A DNA stretch of 5,972 bases from Verrucomicrobiota bacterium (GCA_003217965.1 QHNB01000054.1:2192-8163); one strand, 5' to 3'; positions 1 to 5,817 are shown, counted from the first letter of the stretch. Made by a program: numbers and translations. Notes: generated from the letters alone by a model not told the origin.

Positions 1-2
1 TC

Positions 3-164
3 CAAAAGTCGCTGGCGGCCGGTATTGGCATCATTGCCTCGGTCTCGGCGCCGTCCACGCTCGCGGCAAATTTTTGCCGTGAAAACAATCAGACTTTGAT
101 TGGTTTCCTGCGTCCGCCTTCTTTCAACATTTACTCGCGTGCCGAGCGGGTCGTTTTATTTTAG
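3..164 (+). CDS. fdhD: FdhD, C-terminal fragment (formate dehydrogenase sulfurtransferase)
   Basis: An open frame enters from the left edge and reads 53 residues to a TAG stop at 162-164. The translation contains AAGIGIIASVSAPSTLA, then TLIGFLRPPSFNIYSRAERV. This matches the conserved end of FdhD: a short strand leading to SAPS/T-x-LA, then the GF-[AL]-R-x(4)-[FM]-N-[IV]-Y segment. FdhD is a cytoplasmic sulfurtransferase that passes sulfur from the cysteine desulfurase IscS to the bis-MGD molybdenum cofactor of formate dehydrogenase. The N-terminal part with the catalytic cysteines lies outside the window. The last residues (VVLF) run into the edge of the repeat that starts just after the stop, so the original C-terminus may have been altered slightly. 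Formate dehydrogenases are a leading class of bacterial selenoproteins, so its place beside a Sec-decoding cluster makes functional sense. The identification is by motif recognition only. Confidence 0.82.
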   Translation, partial: QKSLAAGIGIIASVSAPSTLAANFCRENNQTLIGFLRPPSFNIYSRAERVVLF

Positions 165-167
165 CTG

Positions 168-249
168 TAGCCGCGTGTCGCCGACCGCGGCCGTTGCCTA
201 CGGGCCAAAAATCCTCGTTGGCCGAGGTCAGCGACCTCGGCTACAACGG
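168..249. repeat. Left composite inverted repeat of the RAYT locus (two hairpins)
   Basis: Two hairpins lie in tandem here. The first, 170-191, is a GCCGCG...CGCGGC palindrome with an imperfect upper stem. The second, 221-241, is a perfect 9-bp stem, GCCGAGGTC / GACCTCGGC, around AGC. It is followed by TACAACG. The same two hairpins recur in reverse order and orientation at 760-781 and 810-831, on the far side of the transposase. All 22 bases of 170-191 equal the reverse complement of 810-831. Bases 221-236 equal the reverse complement of 766-781. The spacers are nearly the same length (29 and 28 bases) and share a GGC-rich, AAATCC-type core. This is the architecture of REP/REPIN elements mobilised by RAYTs. 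Confidence 0.8.
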
Positions 250-270
250 CGCGGCTTGGTTACCAGGGCA

Positions 271-746
271 TTACCACATCAGCGTTTCGATTTCGCCGGC
301 ATATGTCCATTTATTCGCTGGCGAAACCAACCCGGCACGCACCGGATTATCGAAAACGTAATTCCATTTCTCGCTGTAGCTCTCGTTGGAGCGCAAAACG
401 TGATCAAAGAAGTCGCGTTGCCACAGTGTTGCAGCCGAGATCGTTGACCTCTGCGCACTTAGCGCGTTGATCTTGCGGCTCGTCCAGCTCTTCCACGCTC
501 AGTAAATTCAGACAACTTCTTCGCATCAAGCTCCAGACGACAAAAGAAATGCACGTGATCAGGCATGATTACGTAGCGTCCGACAGCCCATCCATGTCGT
601 TCGCGCGCTGCACGCCATTCCTCGATGAAAATCTGCGTTGTACTATCGTTCGCAAGAGCGGCCCGGCGATTTTTCGTGCAGGCCGTAACAAAATAAATCG
701 GCGAATCAAGCCAGATGCGCTCGAGTCGCCGCAGATGTTTATGCAT
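271..746 (-). pseudogene. REP-associated tyrosine transposase (RAYT, Y1 HUH family), frameshifted
   Basis: RAYTs are single-strand HUH nucleases that recognise REP hairpins. The frame starting at ATG 746-744 reads MHKHLRRLERIWLDSPIYF, then VTACTKNRR, and has the HUH motif MPDHVHFF with H64 and H66. After KLSEFTER (about base 496) this frame becomes nonsense and stops near 459. The homologous continuation is in another frame from 495: WKSWTSRKIN, then WQRDFFDHVLRSNESY, KWNYVFDNPVRAGLV with the expected nucleophilic tyrosine, and a TAA at 273-271. The two pieces join at about 496-498 if one missing base is assumed, giving roughly 158 residues, a normal size for a small RAYT. All catalytic residues remain and only this one lesion is visible. 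It is therefore either a recent pseudogene, a sequencing error, or, less likely, a programmed frameshift. No clear Shine-Dalgarno site precedes the ATG. Hairpin repeats flank it symmetrically. Confidence 0.85.
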
Positions 747-751
747 CGTCT

Positions 752-833
752 GCGTTGTAGCTGATGGTCGCTGACCTCGGCCAGCCGGGATTTGCCAGCG
801 CTCGAAACCGCCGCGGTCGGCGACACGCGGCTA
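752..833. repeat. Right composite inverted repeat of the RAYT locus (two hairpins)
   Basis: This is the mirror image of the composite at 168-249. The inner hairpin, 760-781, is a degraded GCCGAGGTC-type copy: its left arm reads GCTGATGGTC, one inserted T and one C-to-T change away from the perfect form. The outer hairpin, 810-831, is identical to the reverse complement of 170-191. The inner edge, 752-759, matches the TACAACG next to the left inner hairpin. The transposase start codon lies only six bases inside this edge, so any promoter for it must overlap the repeat. Confidence 0.78.
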
Positions 834-861
834 AAGCATCTTACTGCGTCGTTTTCCTGTA

Positions 862-882
862 GCCGAGGTCGCTGACCTCGGC
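862..882. repeat. Solitary GCCGAGGTC-type hairpin repeat upstream of selW
   Basis: This is a perfect inverted repeat of GCCGAGGTC and GACCTCGGC around GCT, preceded by TGTA. It matches the reverse complement of the hairpin at 221-241 in full. It lies outside the mirrored RAYT composite and 51 bases upstream of the selW start codon. There is no T-run after it, so it does not look like an intrinsic terminator. It could affect transcripts reading from the left into the selenium cluster, but its copy number in the window points to a dispersed REP-like element. Confidence 0.85.
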
Positions 883-921
883 CTCGACAGCGTAGCAGGG
901 CCCGGATATTTTGCCGTCAGG

Positions 922-928
922 AAGGAGG
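922..928 (+). promoter_or_regulatory. Shine-Dalgarno site of the SelW-like selenoprotein gene
   Basis: AAGGAGG, a full match to the anti-Shine-Dalgarno core, ends five bases before the GTG at 934. It is the strongest ribosome binding site in the window and decides the start of this otherwise overlooked short gene. Confidence 0.85.
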
Positions 929-933
929 CCCGC

Positions 934-1164
934 GTGAAAGCCCAAGTCACGATCGAATATTGCACGGTCTGAAACTACGAACCGAAAGCTGCCAGTTTGG
1001 CGGCTCTCATTCGTAAAGCGGTCGGCGTGAATCCCAAATTGGTCGCGTCCGGCGGCGGTGCCTTCGAAATTCGCGTCAACGGTGAACTCATCCACTCCAA
1101 ACTCGAAACCGGCGAGTGGCCCGACTTCGACGCGATCGCACAGCAGGTTAAGTCCAAAATCTAA
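934..1164 (+). CDS. SelW/Rdx-family selenoprotein with in-frame UGA (Sec13)
   Basis: Translation from GTG gives 76 residues if the TGA at 970-972 is read as Sec. It starts VKAQVTIEYCTV-Sec-NYEP and ends with TAA at 1162-1164. The redox motif C10-x-x-U13 comes straight after the first beta strand, as in the Rdx family (SelW, SelT, SelH and bacterial relatives). The family C-terminal half is intact: SGGGAFEIRVNGELIHSKLE, then TGEWPDFDAI. Family length is about 75-100 residues, so this is a complete small thioredoxin-like protein. Rdx proteins are cytosolic thiol oxidoreductases of uncertain substrate. Without readthrough only 12 residues would be made, yet the 63 codons after the TGA encode conserved family sequence. 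A matching hairpin follows the UGA, and the Sec machinery lies directly downstream: selC starts 14 bases after the stop. These points argue against a nonsense mutation. The start is set by the AAGGAGG site. The upstream promoter was not recognised. Confidence 0.93.
970..972 (+). other. UGA recoded as selenocysteine
   Basis: This in-frame TGA is codon 13 of the SelW-like gene and sits where the second redox residue of the CxxC/CxxU motif is expected (TGC ACG GTC TGA). The frame stays open for 63 more codons of conserved sequence. Confidence 0.92.
984..1008 (+). promoter_or_regulatory. Bacterial-type SECIS hairpin in the selW coding region
   Basis: The upper stem is GCTGCC (988-993) with GGCGGC (999-1004), six pairs including one G-U. 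It closes a five-base loop AGTTT (994-998). The stem extends through A987-T1005, an A-C mismatch, A985-T1007 and G984-C1008. The loop carries G at its second position followed by T, as does the loop of the E. coli fdhF SECIS. The loop begins 22 bases after the UGA, inside the 16-37 base window used for bacterial SECIS models. Its role would be to bind the C-terminal winged-helix domain of SelB and tether Sec-tRNA at the UGA. The pairing was done by eye. Confidence 0.78.
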
Positions 1165-1178
1165 CCCGCGAATTTTCC

Positions 1179-1272
1179 GGAGAGTGAAGGGTGCCTGGTG
1201 GCCCTCGCGGTCTTCAAAACCGTTGCCGGTCCGTTTTGCGAACCGGGATAGGTTCGATTCCTATCCTCTCCG
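1179..1272 (+). tRNA. selC: tRNA-Sec (anticodon UCA)
   Basis: The anticodon loop CTTCAAA (1212-1218) has UCA at 1214-1216 and is closed by a five-pair stem, GCGGT / ACCGT. A long variable arm covers about 1226-1246: CCGGT pairs with ACCGG, then after one mismatch CG pairs with CG around TTTTG. The T loop is TTCGATT (1253-1259) on an ATAGG / CCTAT stem. The D arm fits the bacterial Sec type, with six positions and a TGGT loop (1190-1205, one U-C mismatch); a five-pair, eight-base-loop form is also possible. The acceptor GGAGAG pairs with CTCTCC, and the discriminator is G1272. The CCA is not encoded (CC then T). From the T loop to the discriminator there are only 12 bases, so the acceptor plus T branch is 7/5 or 8/4 with a U1185-C1265 mismatch, against 8/5 in E. 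coli. It lies 14 bases after the SelW-like gene and 54 bases before selD, on the same strand, so it is probably processed from a shared transcript. Confidence 0.93.
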
Positions 1273-1326
1273 CCTGACCAATCTAGATTTCGGAACTCAA
1301 ACTCCACAATCGAGGCGCGCCATCCT

Positions 1327-2364
1327 ATGCTGAAACTTACTTCGCTTTCTTCCTGCGCCGGTTGCGCGGCCAAACTTCCGCAGCATGCCTTGACCGAGGT
1401 CTTGCACGACCTGCCGCAATTCAAAAATCCAAACTTGCTCGTCGGCTCCGCCACAGCGGACGACGCTGGTGTATTTCAAATCGATCGCGCACGCGCACTG
1501 GTGCAGACGGTCGATTTCTTCACGCCCATCGTGGACGACGCCTTCTGGTTCGGCCAGATCGCGGCCACCAATGCGATCTCCGATATCTACGCCATGGGCG
1601 GGCGACCACTGACATCGTTAAATCTGCTCGGTATTCCGGCAGACAAAGTCGGTCCCGCGGTGGTGAAACAAATTTTGCGAGGCGGCGTGGAAAAAGCAAA
1701 AGAAGCAAACTGCGTCGTCCTGGGCGGACATACCATCCGCAGTCCCGAGCCAATTTATGGCATGTCGGTCACCGGTCTCGTCTCCCCGCAACGCATGCTG
1801 ACCAATGCACAGGCGCGCGCCGGCGACCTGCTGGTGCTCACCAAACCTCTCGGCACCGGCATTGTCACCACCGGTATTAAACGGCGGCTCGCTTCCGGTG
1901 CGATCGCCAAAAAAACGATTGCCCTGATGTGCCATCTCAATTCTGTCGGCGCGGAACTCGCCGAAGAGAAATTAATTCGCGCTGCCGTCGACATCACCGG
2001 ATTTGGATTGCTCGGCCACCTCGCTTCGATGTGTTTGGCGAGCAATGTCAGCGCCGAGATTTCTTTCGCAGCCGTGCCGGCGATCGAGCGCGAGATTTTT
2101 TCCCTGATCGAGAAAGAGTGCGTTCCCGGCGGCAGCCGTCAGAATCTCGAGACTGCGAACCAACGGGTCAACTGGAACGGTACGCCGCAAAATCACCGCG
2201 TTCTGTTGACGGACGCACAAACCAGTGGCGGTCTTCTCCTTTGCGTCCCGCAAAAGTCACTCGCCTGCGTCCTTCAGGTCCTGAAGCGAAACCGGACGCC
2301 GGCTCAGGCGATCATTGGCCGGATCACGCGTCGCAGTGATCCGCTTATCCGCGTGGTCTCATGA
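1327..2364 (+). CDS. selD: Selenophosphate synthase SelD (cysteine form)
   Basis: SelD makes the selenium donor: selenide + ATP + water give selenophosphate + AMP + phosphate. The protein has 345 residues, close to E. coli SelD (347). Near the N-terminus SSCAGCAAKL places C13 and K16 at the catalytic Cys17 and Lys20 of the E. coli enzyme, so this is a Cys, not Sec, version. The second cysteine of the E. coli GCGCK motif is replaced by alanine, while an extra C10 is present. The metal and ATP-binding acidic motifs follow: ATADDAGV (D45, D46), TNAISDIYAMGG (D86), VVLGGHTI, and DITGFGLLGHL with D222. TDAQTSGGLLL near residue 295 belongs to the C-terminal AIRS-like domain. The start ATG is preceded by a weak GAGG 11 bases upstream. 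Its TGA overlaps the selA ATG as ATGA, which implies translational coupling. The product feeds SelA encoded next to it. Confidence 0.97.
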   Translation: MLKLTSLSSCAGCAAKLPQHALTEVLHDLPQFKNPNLLVGSATADDAGVFQIDRARALVQTVDFFTPIVDDAFWFGQIAATNAISDIYAMGGRPLTSLNLLGIPADKVGPAVVKQILRGGVEKAKEANCVVLGGHTIRSPEPIYGMSVTGLVSPQRMLTNAQARAGDLLVLTKPLGTGIVTTGIKRRLASGAIAKKTIALMCHLNSVGAELAEEKLIRAAVDITGFGLLGHLASMCLASNVSAEISFAAVPAIEREIFSLIEKECVPGGSRQNLETANQRVNWNGTPQNHRVLLTDAQTSGGLLLCVPQKSLACVLQVLKRNRTPAQAIIGRITRRSDPLIRVVS

Positions 2365-3719
2365 GATCGCGCCGGCAAATTCCAGCGGTCAGCAAAGTGC
2401 TGGAACAAATTGCGGCTCCCGATCTGCCACGCCCTCTGGTTGTTCAAACGATTCGGCAGGAACTTGCACAGACTCGCCGCGCGAAACAGCTCAGGGGGGA
2501 TCCGGTCGAGGCTGTGCACACTACGCTCGATCAGCTTCGGCGCAGTCGCTTGCAGCCGGTAATCAACGGCACCGGCATCATTATTCACACCAATCTCGGA
2601 CGCATACCGCTCGCAGCGCAGGCCCTGAACGCACTGCTCGAAGCTGGCCGCGCCTATAACAATCTGGAATTCGATCTGAACTCGGGCATGCGTGGCGGAC
2701 GCGGCCAGTATCTTGAGCGTGCGCTCGCGACTCTCTGCCAGGCCGAAGCCGCCTGCGTGGTGAACAATTGCGCGGCTGCGCTCGTTCTCATCGTCCATCA
2801 TTTCACCCAGCGAAAACTGGAGGTCATCATCTCGCGCGGCGAGCTCGTCCAGATCGGTGGCGGTTTTCGTGTGGGCGAGATTCTGGAAGCGGCCGGCGCG
2901 ACGCTGCGCGAGGTCGGAGCGACGAACAAAACGAGTTTGGTCGATTACGCCCGCGCCATTACCGCGAAGACAGCCATGATTTTGAAAGTGCATCGCAGCA
3001 ATTTTTTTATGAACGGCTTCGTCGCCTCGCCTTCAACCGCCGACCTGGTGAAGTTGGCCCGAACAAAAAAAATCCCGATTGTTGAAGACATCGGCAGCGG
3101 CGCGGTCACATCCAGCGAAGAATTCGGTTTGCGCGAACATGAACCAACTCCGATCGAAGCGTTGTGTGCCGGAGTCGATCTTGTCTGCTTTAGCGGCGAT
3201 AAACTTTTCGGCGGACCGCAGGCCGGCATTATCGCCGGGAAACAACGGTTGATTTCGGCGTTGAAACGCGAACCGCTTTTCCGCGCCCTCCGCTGCGACA
3301 AACTGATTTTCGCCGCGCTTCAGGCAACAGCTGAGCTTCACCTGGCTAATTCTGGCGATACCGTGCCAGTTTCAAATTTCCTGCGGCTCACGATTTCCGA
3401 ATTGGAGCAGCGCGCGAAGAAAATCGTCGCTCAGTTTCACGACTCGGCCGTGGAAGCGAAATTAGAACCAACGAAATCGCAGATCGGTGGCGGTGCTCTT
3501 CCGCGGTCCAGTATCGAATCGATCGCCATTGCATTTCGATCAAGAAAGCTTTCCCCTGATGAAATCGCGCGGCGCGCGCGAAACGCCGTCCCGCCGCTCG
3601 TCGGTCATGTCGCAAACGGCGCTTTCCGGATCGATCTACGAACGATCTTGCCCGCGCAAGATGAGCAAGTCGCATCCACACTTGCCGCCGCCCTGCAAAA
3701 TTCCCGAGATCCCATGTGA
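2361..3719 (+). CDS. selA: L-seryl-tRNA(Sec) selenium transferase SelA
   Basis: SelA is a cytosolic PLP enzyme (a decamer in known cases) that converts Ser-tRNA-Sec to Sec-tRNA-Sec with selenophosphate. The protein has 452 residues, near the usual 460. The N-terminal tRNA-binding part contains PAVSKVLEQIAAPDLPRPLV. The core starts at VINGTGIIIHTNLGR and continues with NNLEFDLNSGMRGGRG, VVNNCAAALVL, ISRGELVQIGGGFR and VGATNKT. KVHRSNFFMNGF and VEDIGSGAV lie ahead of the PLP site. The PLP lysine is K281 in CFSGDKLFGGPQAGII, equivalent to Lys295 of the E. coli enzyme. No lesion is visible. The start shares four bases with the selD stop, and no clear Shine-Dalgarno site precedes it, so it likely depends on ribosomes finishing selD. 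Its own TGA overlaps the selB GTG. Confidence 0.97.
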   Translation: MRSRRQIPAVSKVLEQIAAPDLPRPLVVQTIRQELAQTRRAKQLRGDPVEAVHTTLDQLRRSRLQPVINGTGIIIHTNLGRIPLAAQALNALLEAGRAYNNLEFDLNSGMRGGRGQYLERALATLCQAEAACVVNNCAAALVLIVHHFTQRKLEVIISRGELVQIGGGFRVGEILEAAGATLREVGATNKTSLVDYARAITAKTAMILKVHRSNFFMNGFVASPSTADLVKLARTKKIPIVEDIGSGAVTSSEEFGLREHEPTPIEALCAGVDLVCFSGDKLFGGPQAGIIAGKQRLISALKREPLFRALRCDKLIFAALQATAELHLANSGDTVPVSNFLRLTISELEQRAKKIVAQFHDSAVEAKLEPTKSQIGGGALPRSSIESIAIAFRSRKLSPDEIARRARNAVPPLVGHVANGAFRIDLRTILPAQDEQVASTLAAALQNSRDPM

Positions 3720-5647
3720 CCGAGAAACGTTTCAGCCGCGCCACCGCCGGCCATGTTGACCACGGTAAGAGCGCATTGGTCAAAGCGTTGACCGGGACCG
3801 ATCCGGATCGGCTGCCGGAAGAAAAGGCGCGAAAAATCACAATCGATCTCGGATTCGCCCATCCCGAGCTTGCTTCGCCGGACGATCTAGACATGCGTTT
3901 TAACATCGGCATTATCGATGTGCCCGGACACGAGGATTTCGTCAAAAACATGGTCGCTGGTGTCGGATCGATCGATCTCGCGCTGCTCGTTGTCGCTGCC
4001 GATGACGGTTGGATGGCGCAAACCGAAGAACATTTCCGAATTCTCACGCATCTTGGGGTGCGTCGTGCAGTTGTCGCGCTCACGAAAATCGATCTCGCCA
4101 CGGCGGAAGAAGTCGTTGAACGAGAAGTGCGGGAACAACTCCGCGAGTCACCATTTGCCGATGCCCCAATCATCAAAACTTCGGTGCTCAGCGGCCGCGG
4201 CCTCGACCGGCTTAAGACGCAAATCGCCCGTGAATTTTGTTCTCTTCCGGCCCCGCGCGACATCGGCAAGCCCCGCTTGTTTGTCGATCGCGCTTTTTCC
4301 CTTCGCGGCGTTGGTACCGTCGTCACCGGAACCGTAACGGGTGGCGCATTTGCGCGGGGGAATTCAGTGCTAGTCCAGCCGCGCGGAGAGCAATCGAAAA
4401 TTCGCAGCGTGCAAAATCACAATCGCGATATTGAACACGTCGGGCCCGGAATGCGGGCCGCCTTCGCTCTTTCCGATATCGCCGTCGCGACGCCTGGAAA
4501 AGATGGAGTCAAGCGCGGCGATGTCATCACGCGAATCGGACTCGGTTCGCCCGATAAGAATGTTGATCTCCTTCTCCAGCGCTCCCCGTGGACAGGACCC
4601 AAACGACGCGCACTAACCAATGGAGCGCGCGTCCGAGCGCACCACGGCAGCGGAAGCTTTTCCGCATGCGTGTTCCTGCAAAAACCCAATTCTTCTGACC
4701 AAGAGGAGACTGCCTTAGTCCGCTTGCGGTTTAATACACCCGTTTTCTTCTTCGCGGGCGATCGTTTCATTCTCCGCGATTCATCCGAGCGCTCGACTAT
4801 TGCCGGTGCCGTTGTGCTCGATCCCAACGCGACGCCCATTCGTTTCCGGAGCGAGGCACAACGCGAATTCCTCCAGATGCGCGCGCAAGCTCCGGATGAC
4901 GCTGCCGTGTTCGTCTCGACCCAGTTGCGACGCGATCACGCAGCCAAGCGCCCGTCACTTCTTCTCCAATCGCGTTTCTCCGAAGCCGAAATTGCGGCGG
5001 CGGTGAACAATTTAGCGAAATCGGGCGAGCTTACCTTGCTAGGCGAGATCGCGGTGGAAACAAACTGGTGGGGCAAAGTGCGGGCGCGAGCCATCAAGTT
5101 CATCGACGCCGAACACGCCGCACATCCAGAGCAAACGGGCGTCGCACTATCAAAGCTCAAATCGGAGTTGGTCAGCATGCTGCCGATGCCTGAGATATTT
5201 GAACTGGTAGTTGCCGAGTTGAATCGTGACGGTTTTATCCGCCACGGTGACGCGCTCCGACGCGCAAGGCATCGACCAACGCTCCCGCCAGAATTGCAAA
5301 CCGCGGCCGCACGAATTCGATCGGTGCTGGTCGCAACAAATGTCGATCCGCCTTCGCGCGTTCAGCTCGCTCCAGATCCGGTTTCGCAGCAGGCGCTCCG
5401 ATTCCTGCGTAGCAGCGGTGAAGTCGTCGAACTTAACGGCGACATCGTTCTCGCGACGCAACGGTTCGAGAAAATGCGTGATTCAGTCATCGCTTTTCTG
5501 CGCAAAAACAATTCCGCGGCGACCTCGCAATTGCGCCAGCTGCTTGGCACCAGCCGGCGCGTCATCATCCCATTTCTCGAGCGCTTGGATCGCGACGGCG
5601 TCACCCGGCGCATTGCCGACAAACGAGTGCTCGCCAAACGCAGCTGA
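3716..5647 (+). CDS. selB: Selenocysteine-specific elongation factor SelB
   Basis: SelB is the GTPase that carries Sec-tRNA-Sec to a ribosome paused at a SECIS-marked UGA. The 643-residue product is slightly longer than E. coli SelB (614). The GTPase domain shows G1 AGHVDHGKS (K18, S19), switch I RLPEEKARKITIDLGF (T42), G3 DVPGHE (68-73), G4 TKID (123-126) and G5-like TSVLSGRG from 155. EF-Tu-like beta barrels follow: domain 2 from about 186 (FVDRAFSLRGVGTVVTGTV) and domain 3 from about 295 (TNGARVRAHHGSGSF, FAGDRFILRD). The rest, from about 385, fits the winged-helix array that binds SECIS RNA, ending with FLRKNNSAATSQLRQLLG and a PFLERLDRDGVTRR wing. The GTG start forms GTGA with the selA stop, so it is coupled to selA. 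In switch I, K40 replaces the glycine of the common RG[IM]T motif. No frameshift is seen. Confidence 0.97.
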   Translation: MTEKRFSRATAGHVDHGKSALVKALTGTDPDRLPEEKARKITIDLGFAHPELASPDDLDMRFNIGIIDVPGHEDFVKNMVAGVGSIDLALLVVAADDGWMAQTEEHFRILTHLGVRRAVVALTKIDLATAEEVVEREVREQLRESPFADAPIIKTSVLSGRGLDRLKTQIAREFCSLPAPRDIGKPRLFVDRAFSLRGVGTVVTGTVTGGAFARGNSVLVQPRGEQSKIRSVQNHNRDIEHVGPGMRAAFALSDIAVATPGKDGVKRGDVITRIGLGSPDKNVDLLLQRSPWTGPKRRALTNGARVRAHHGSGSFSACVFLQKPNSSDQEETALVRLRFNTPVFFFAGDRFILRDSSERSTIAGAVVLDPNATPIRFRSEAQREFLQMRAQAPDDAAVFVSTQLRRDHAAKRPSLLLQSRFSEAEIAAAVNNLAKSGELTLLGEIAVETNWWGKVRARAIKFIDAEHAAHPEQTGVALSKLKSELVSMLPMPEIFELVVAELNRDGFIRHGDALRRARHRPTLPPELQTAAARIRSVLVATNVDPPSRVQLAPDPVSQQALRFLRSSGEVVELNGDIVLATQRFEKMRDSVIAFLRKNNSAATSQLRQLLGTSRRVIIPFLERLDRDGVTRRIADKRVLAKRS

Positions 5648-5707
5648 AACTAATCAGGAAACCAGGAACTGAAGGATGGAGGCGCGCCTCTGTGCCGTCG
5701 ATTTCCG

Positions 5708-5732
5708 GAAGACAAAAATCTCGCCTGTCTTC
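5708..5732 (+). terminator. Candidate weak terminator hairpin after selB
   Basis: GAAGACA (5708-5714) pairs with TGTCTTC (5726-5732), a seven-pair stem around an 11-base loop, 60 bases after the selB stop. It is followed by TTGATCTG and not by a T-run, so as an intrinsic terminator it is weak. It is offered only as the best candidate for the 3' end of the sel transcript. Confidence 0.22.
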
Positions 5733-5740
5733 TTGATCTG

Positions 5741-5817
5741 TAGTGGCGGGCGTGTCCGCCGTCGGACGGACTCGTCCAGGGGCGAGTCGGCTGCGGGCCA
5801 CGGAAGACCGGCGTCTT
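5741..5817. repeat. Cluster of short GC-rich inverted repeats
   Basis: GGCGG (5745-5749) pairs with CCGCC (5756-5760). An overlapping alternative is GTCCG (5754-5758) with CGGAC (5763-5767). AAGAC (5804-5808) pairs with GTCTT (5813-5817) around CGGC. The left edge reads TGTAGTGGCGGGCG, with the same TGTAG lead-in that precedes the hairpins elsewhere in the window. These look like intergenic repeat debris, but copy number in the genome is unknown. Confidence 0.4.

Noticed and set aside
100..447. Plus-strand ORF of 115 codons
   Set aside because: It overlaps the real fdhD frame, two hairpin repeats and the antisense of the RAYT, and has no protein-like motifs.
168..882. CRISPR array suggested by repeated palindromes
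   Set aside because: The copies alternate orientation, differ in sequence, have irregular spacing and flank a RAYT; there are no regular spacers or cas genes.
841..1095. Minus-strand ORF covering the selW region
   Set aside because: It overlaps the hairpin at 862-882 and is antisense to the SelW reading frame, which has a strong ribosome binding site and family motifs.
934..1164. SelW gene as a pseudogene with a nonsense TGA
   Set aside because: The TGA falls exactly at the redox position of CxxU, a SECIS-like hairpin follows, the rest of the frame is conserved, and the full Sec machinery is adjacent.
2304..2993. Minus-strand ORF of 229 codons opposite the selD end and selA
   Set aside because: It runs antisense to conserved SelA motifs; such open frames are common opposite GC-rich genes.
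3388..4326. Long minus-strand ORF (312 codons) across the selA/selB junction
   Set aside because: It is a shadow of two unmistakable plus-strand genes, with Arg/Ser-rich low-complexity translation and no family features.
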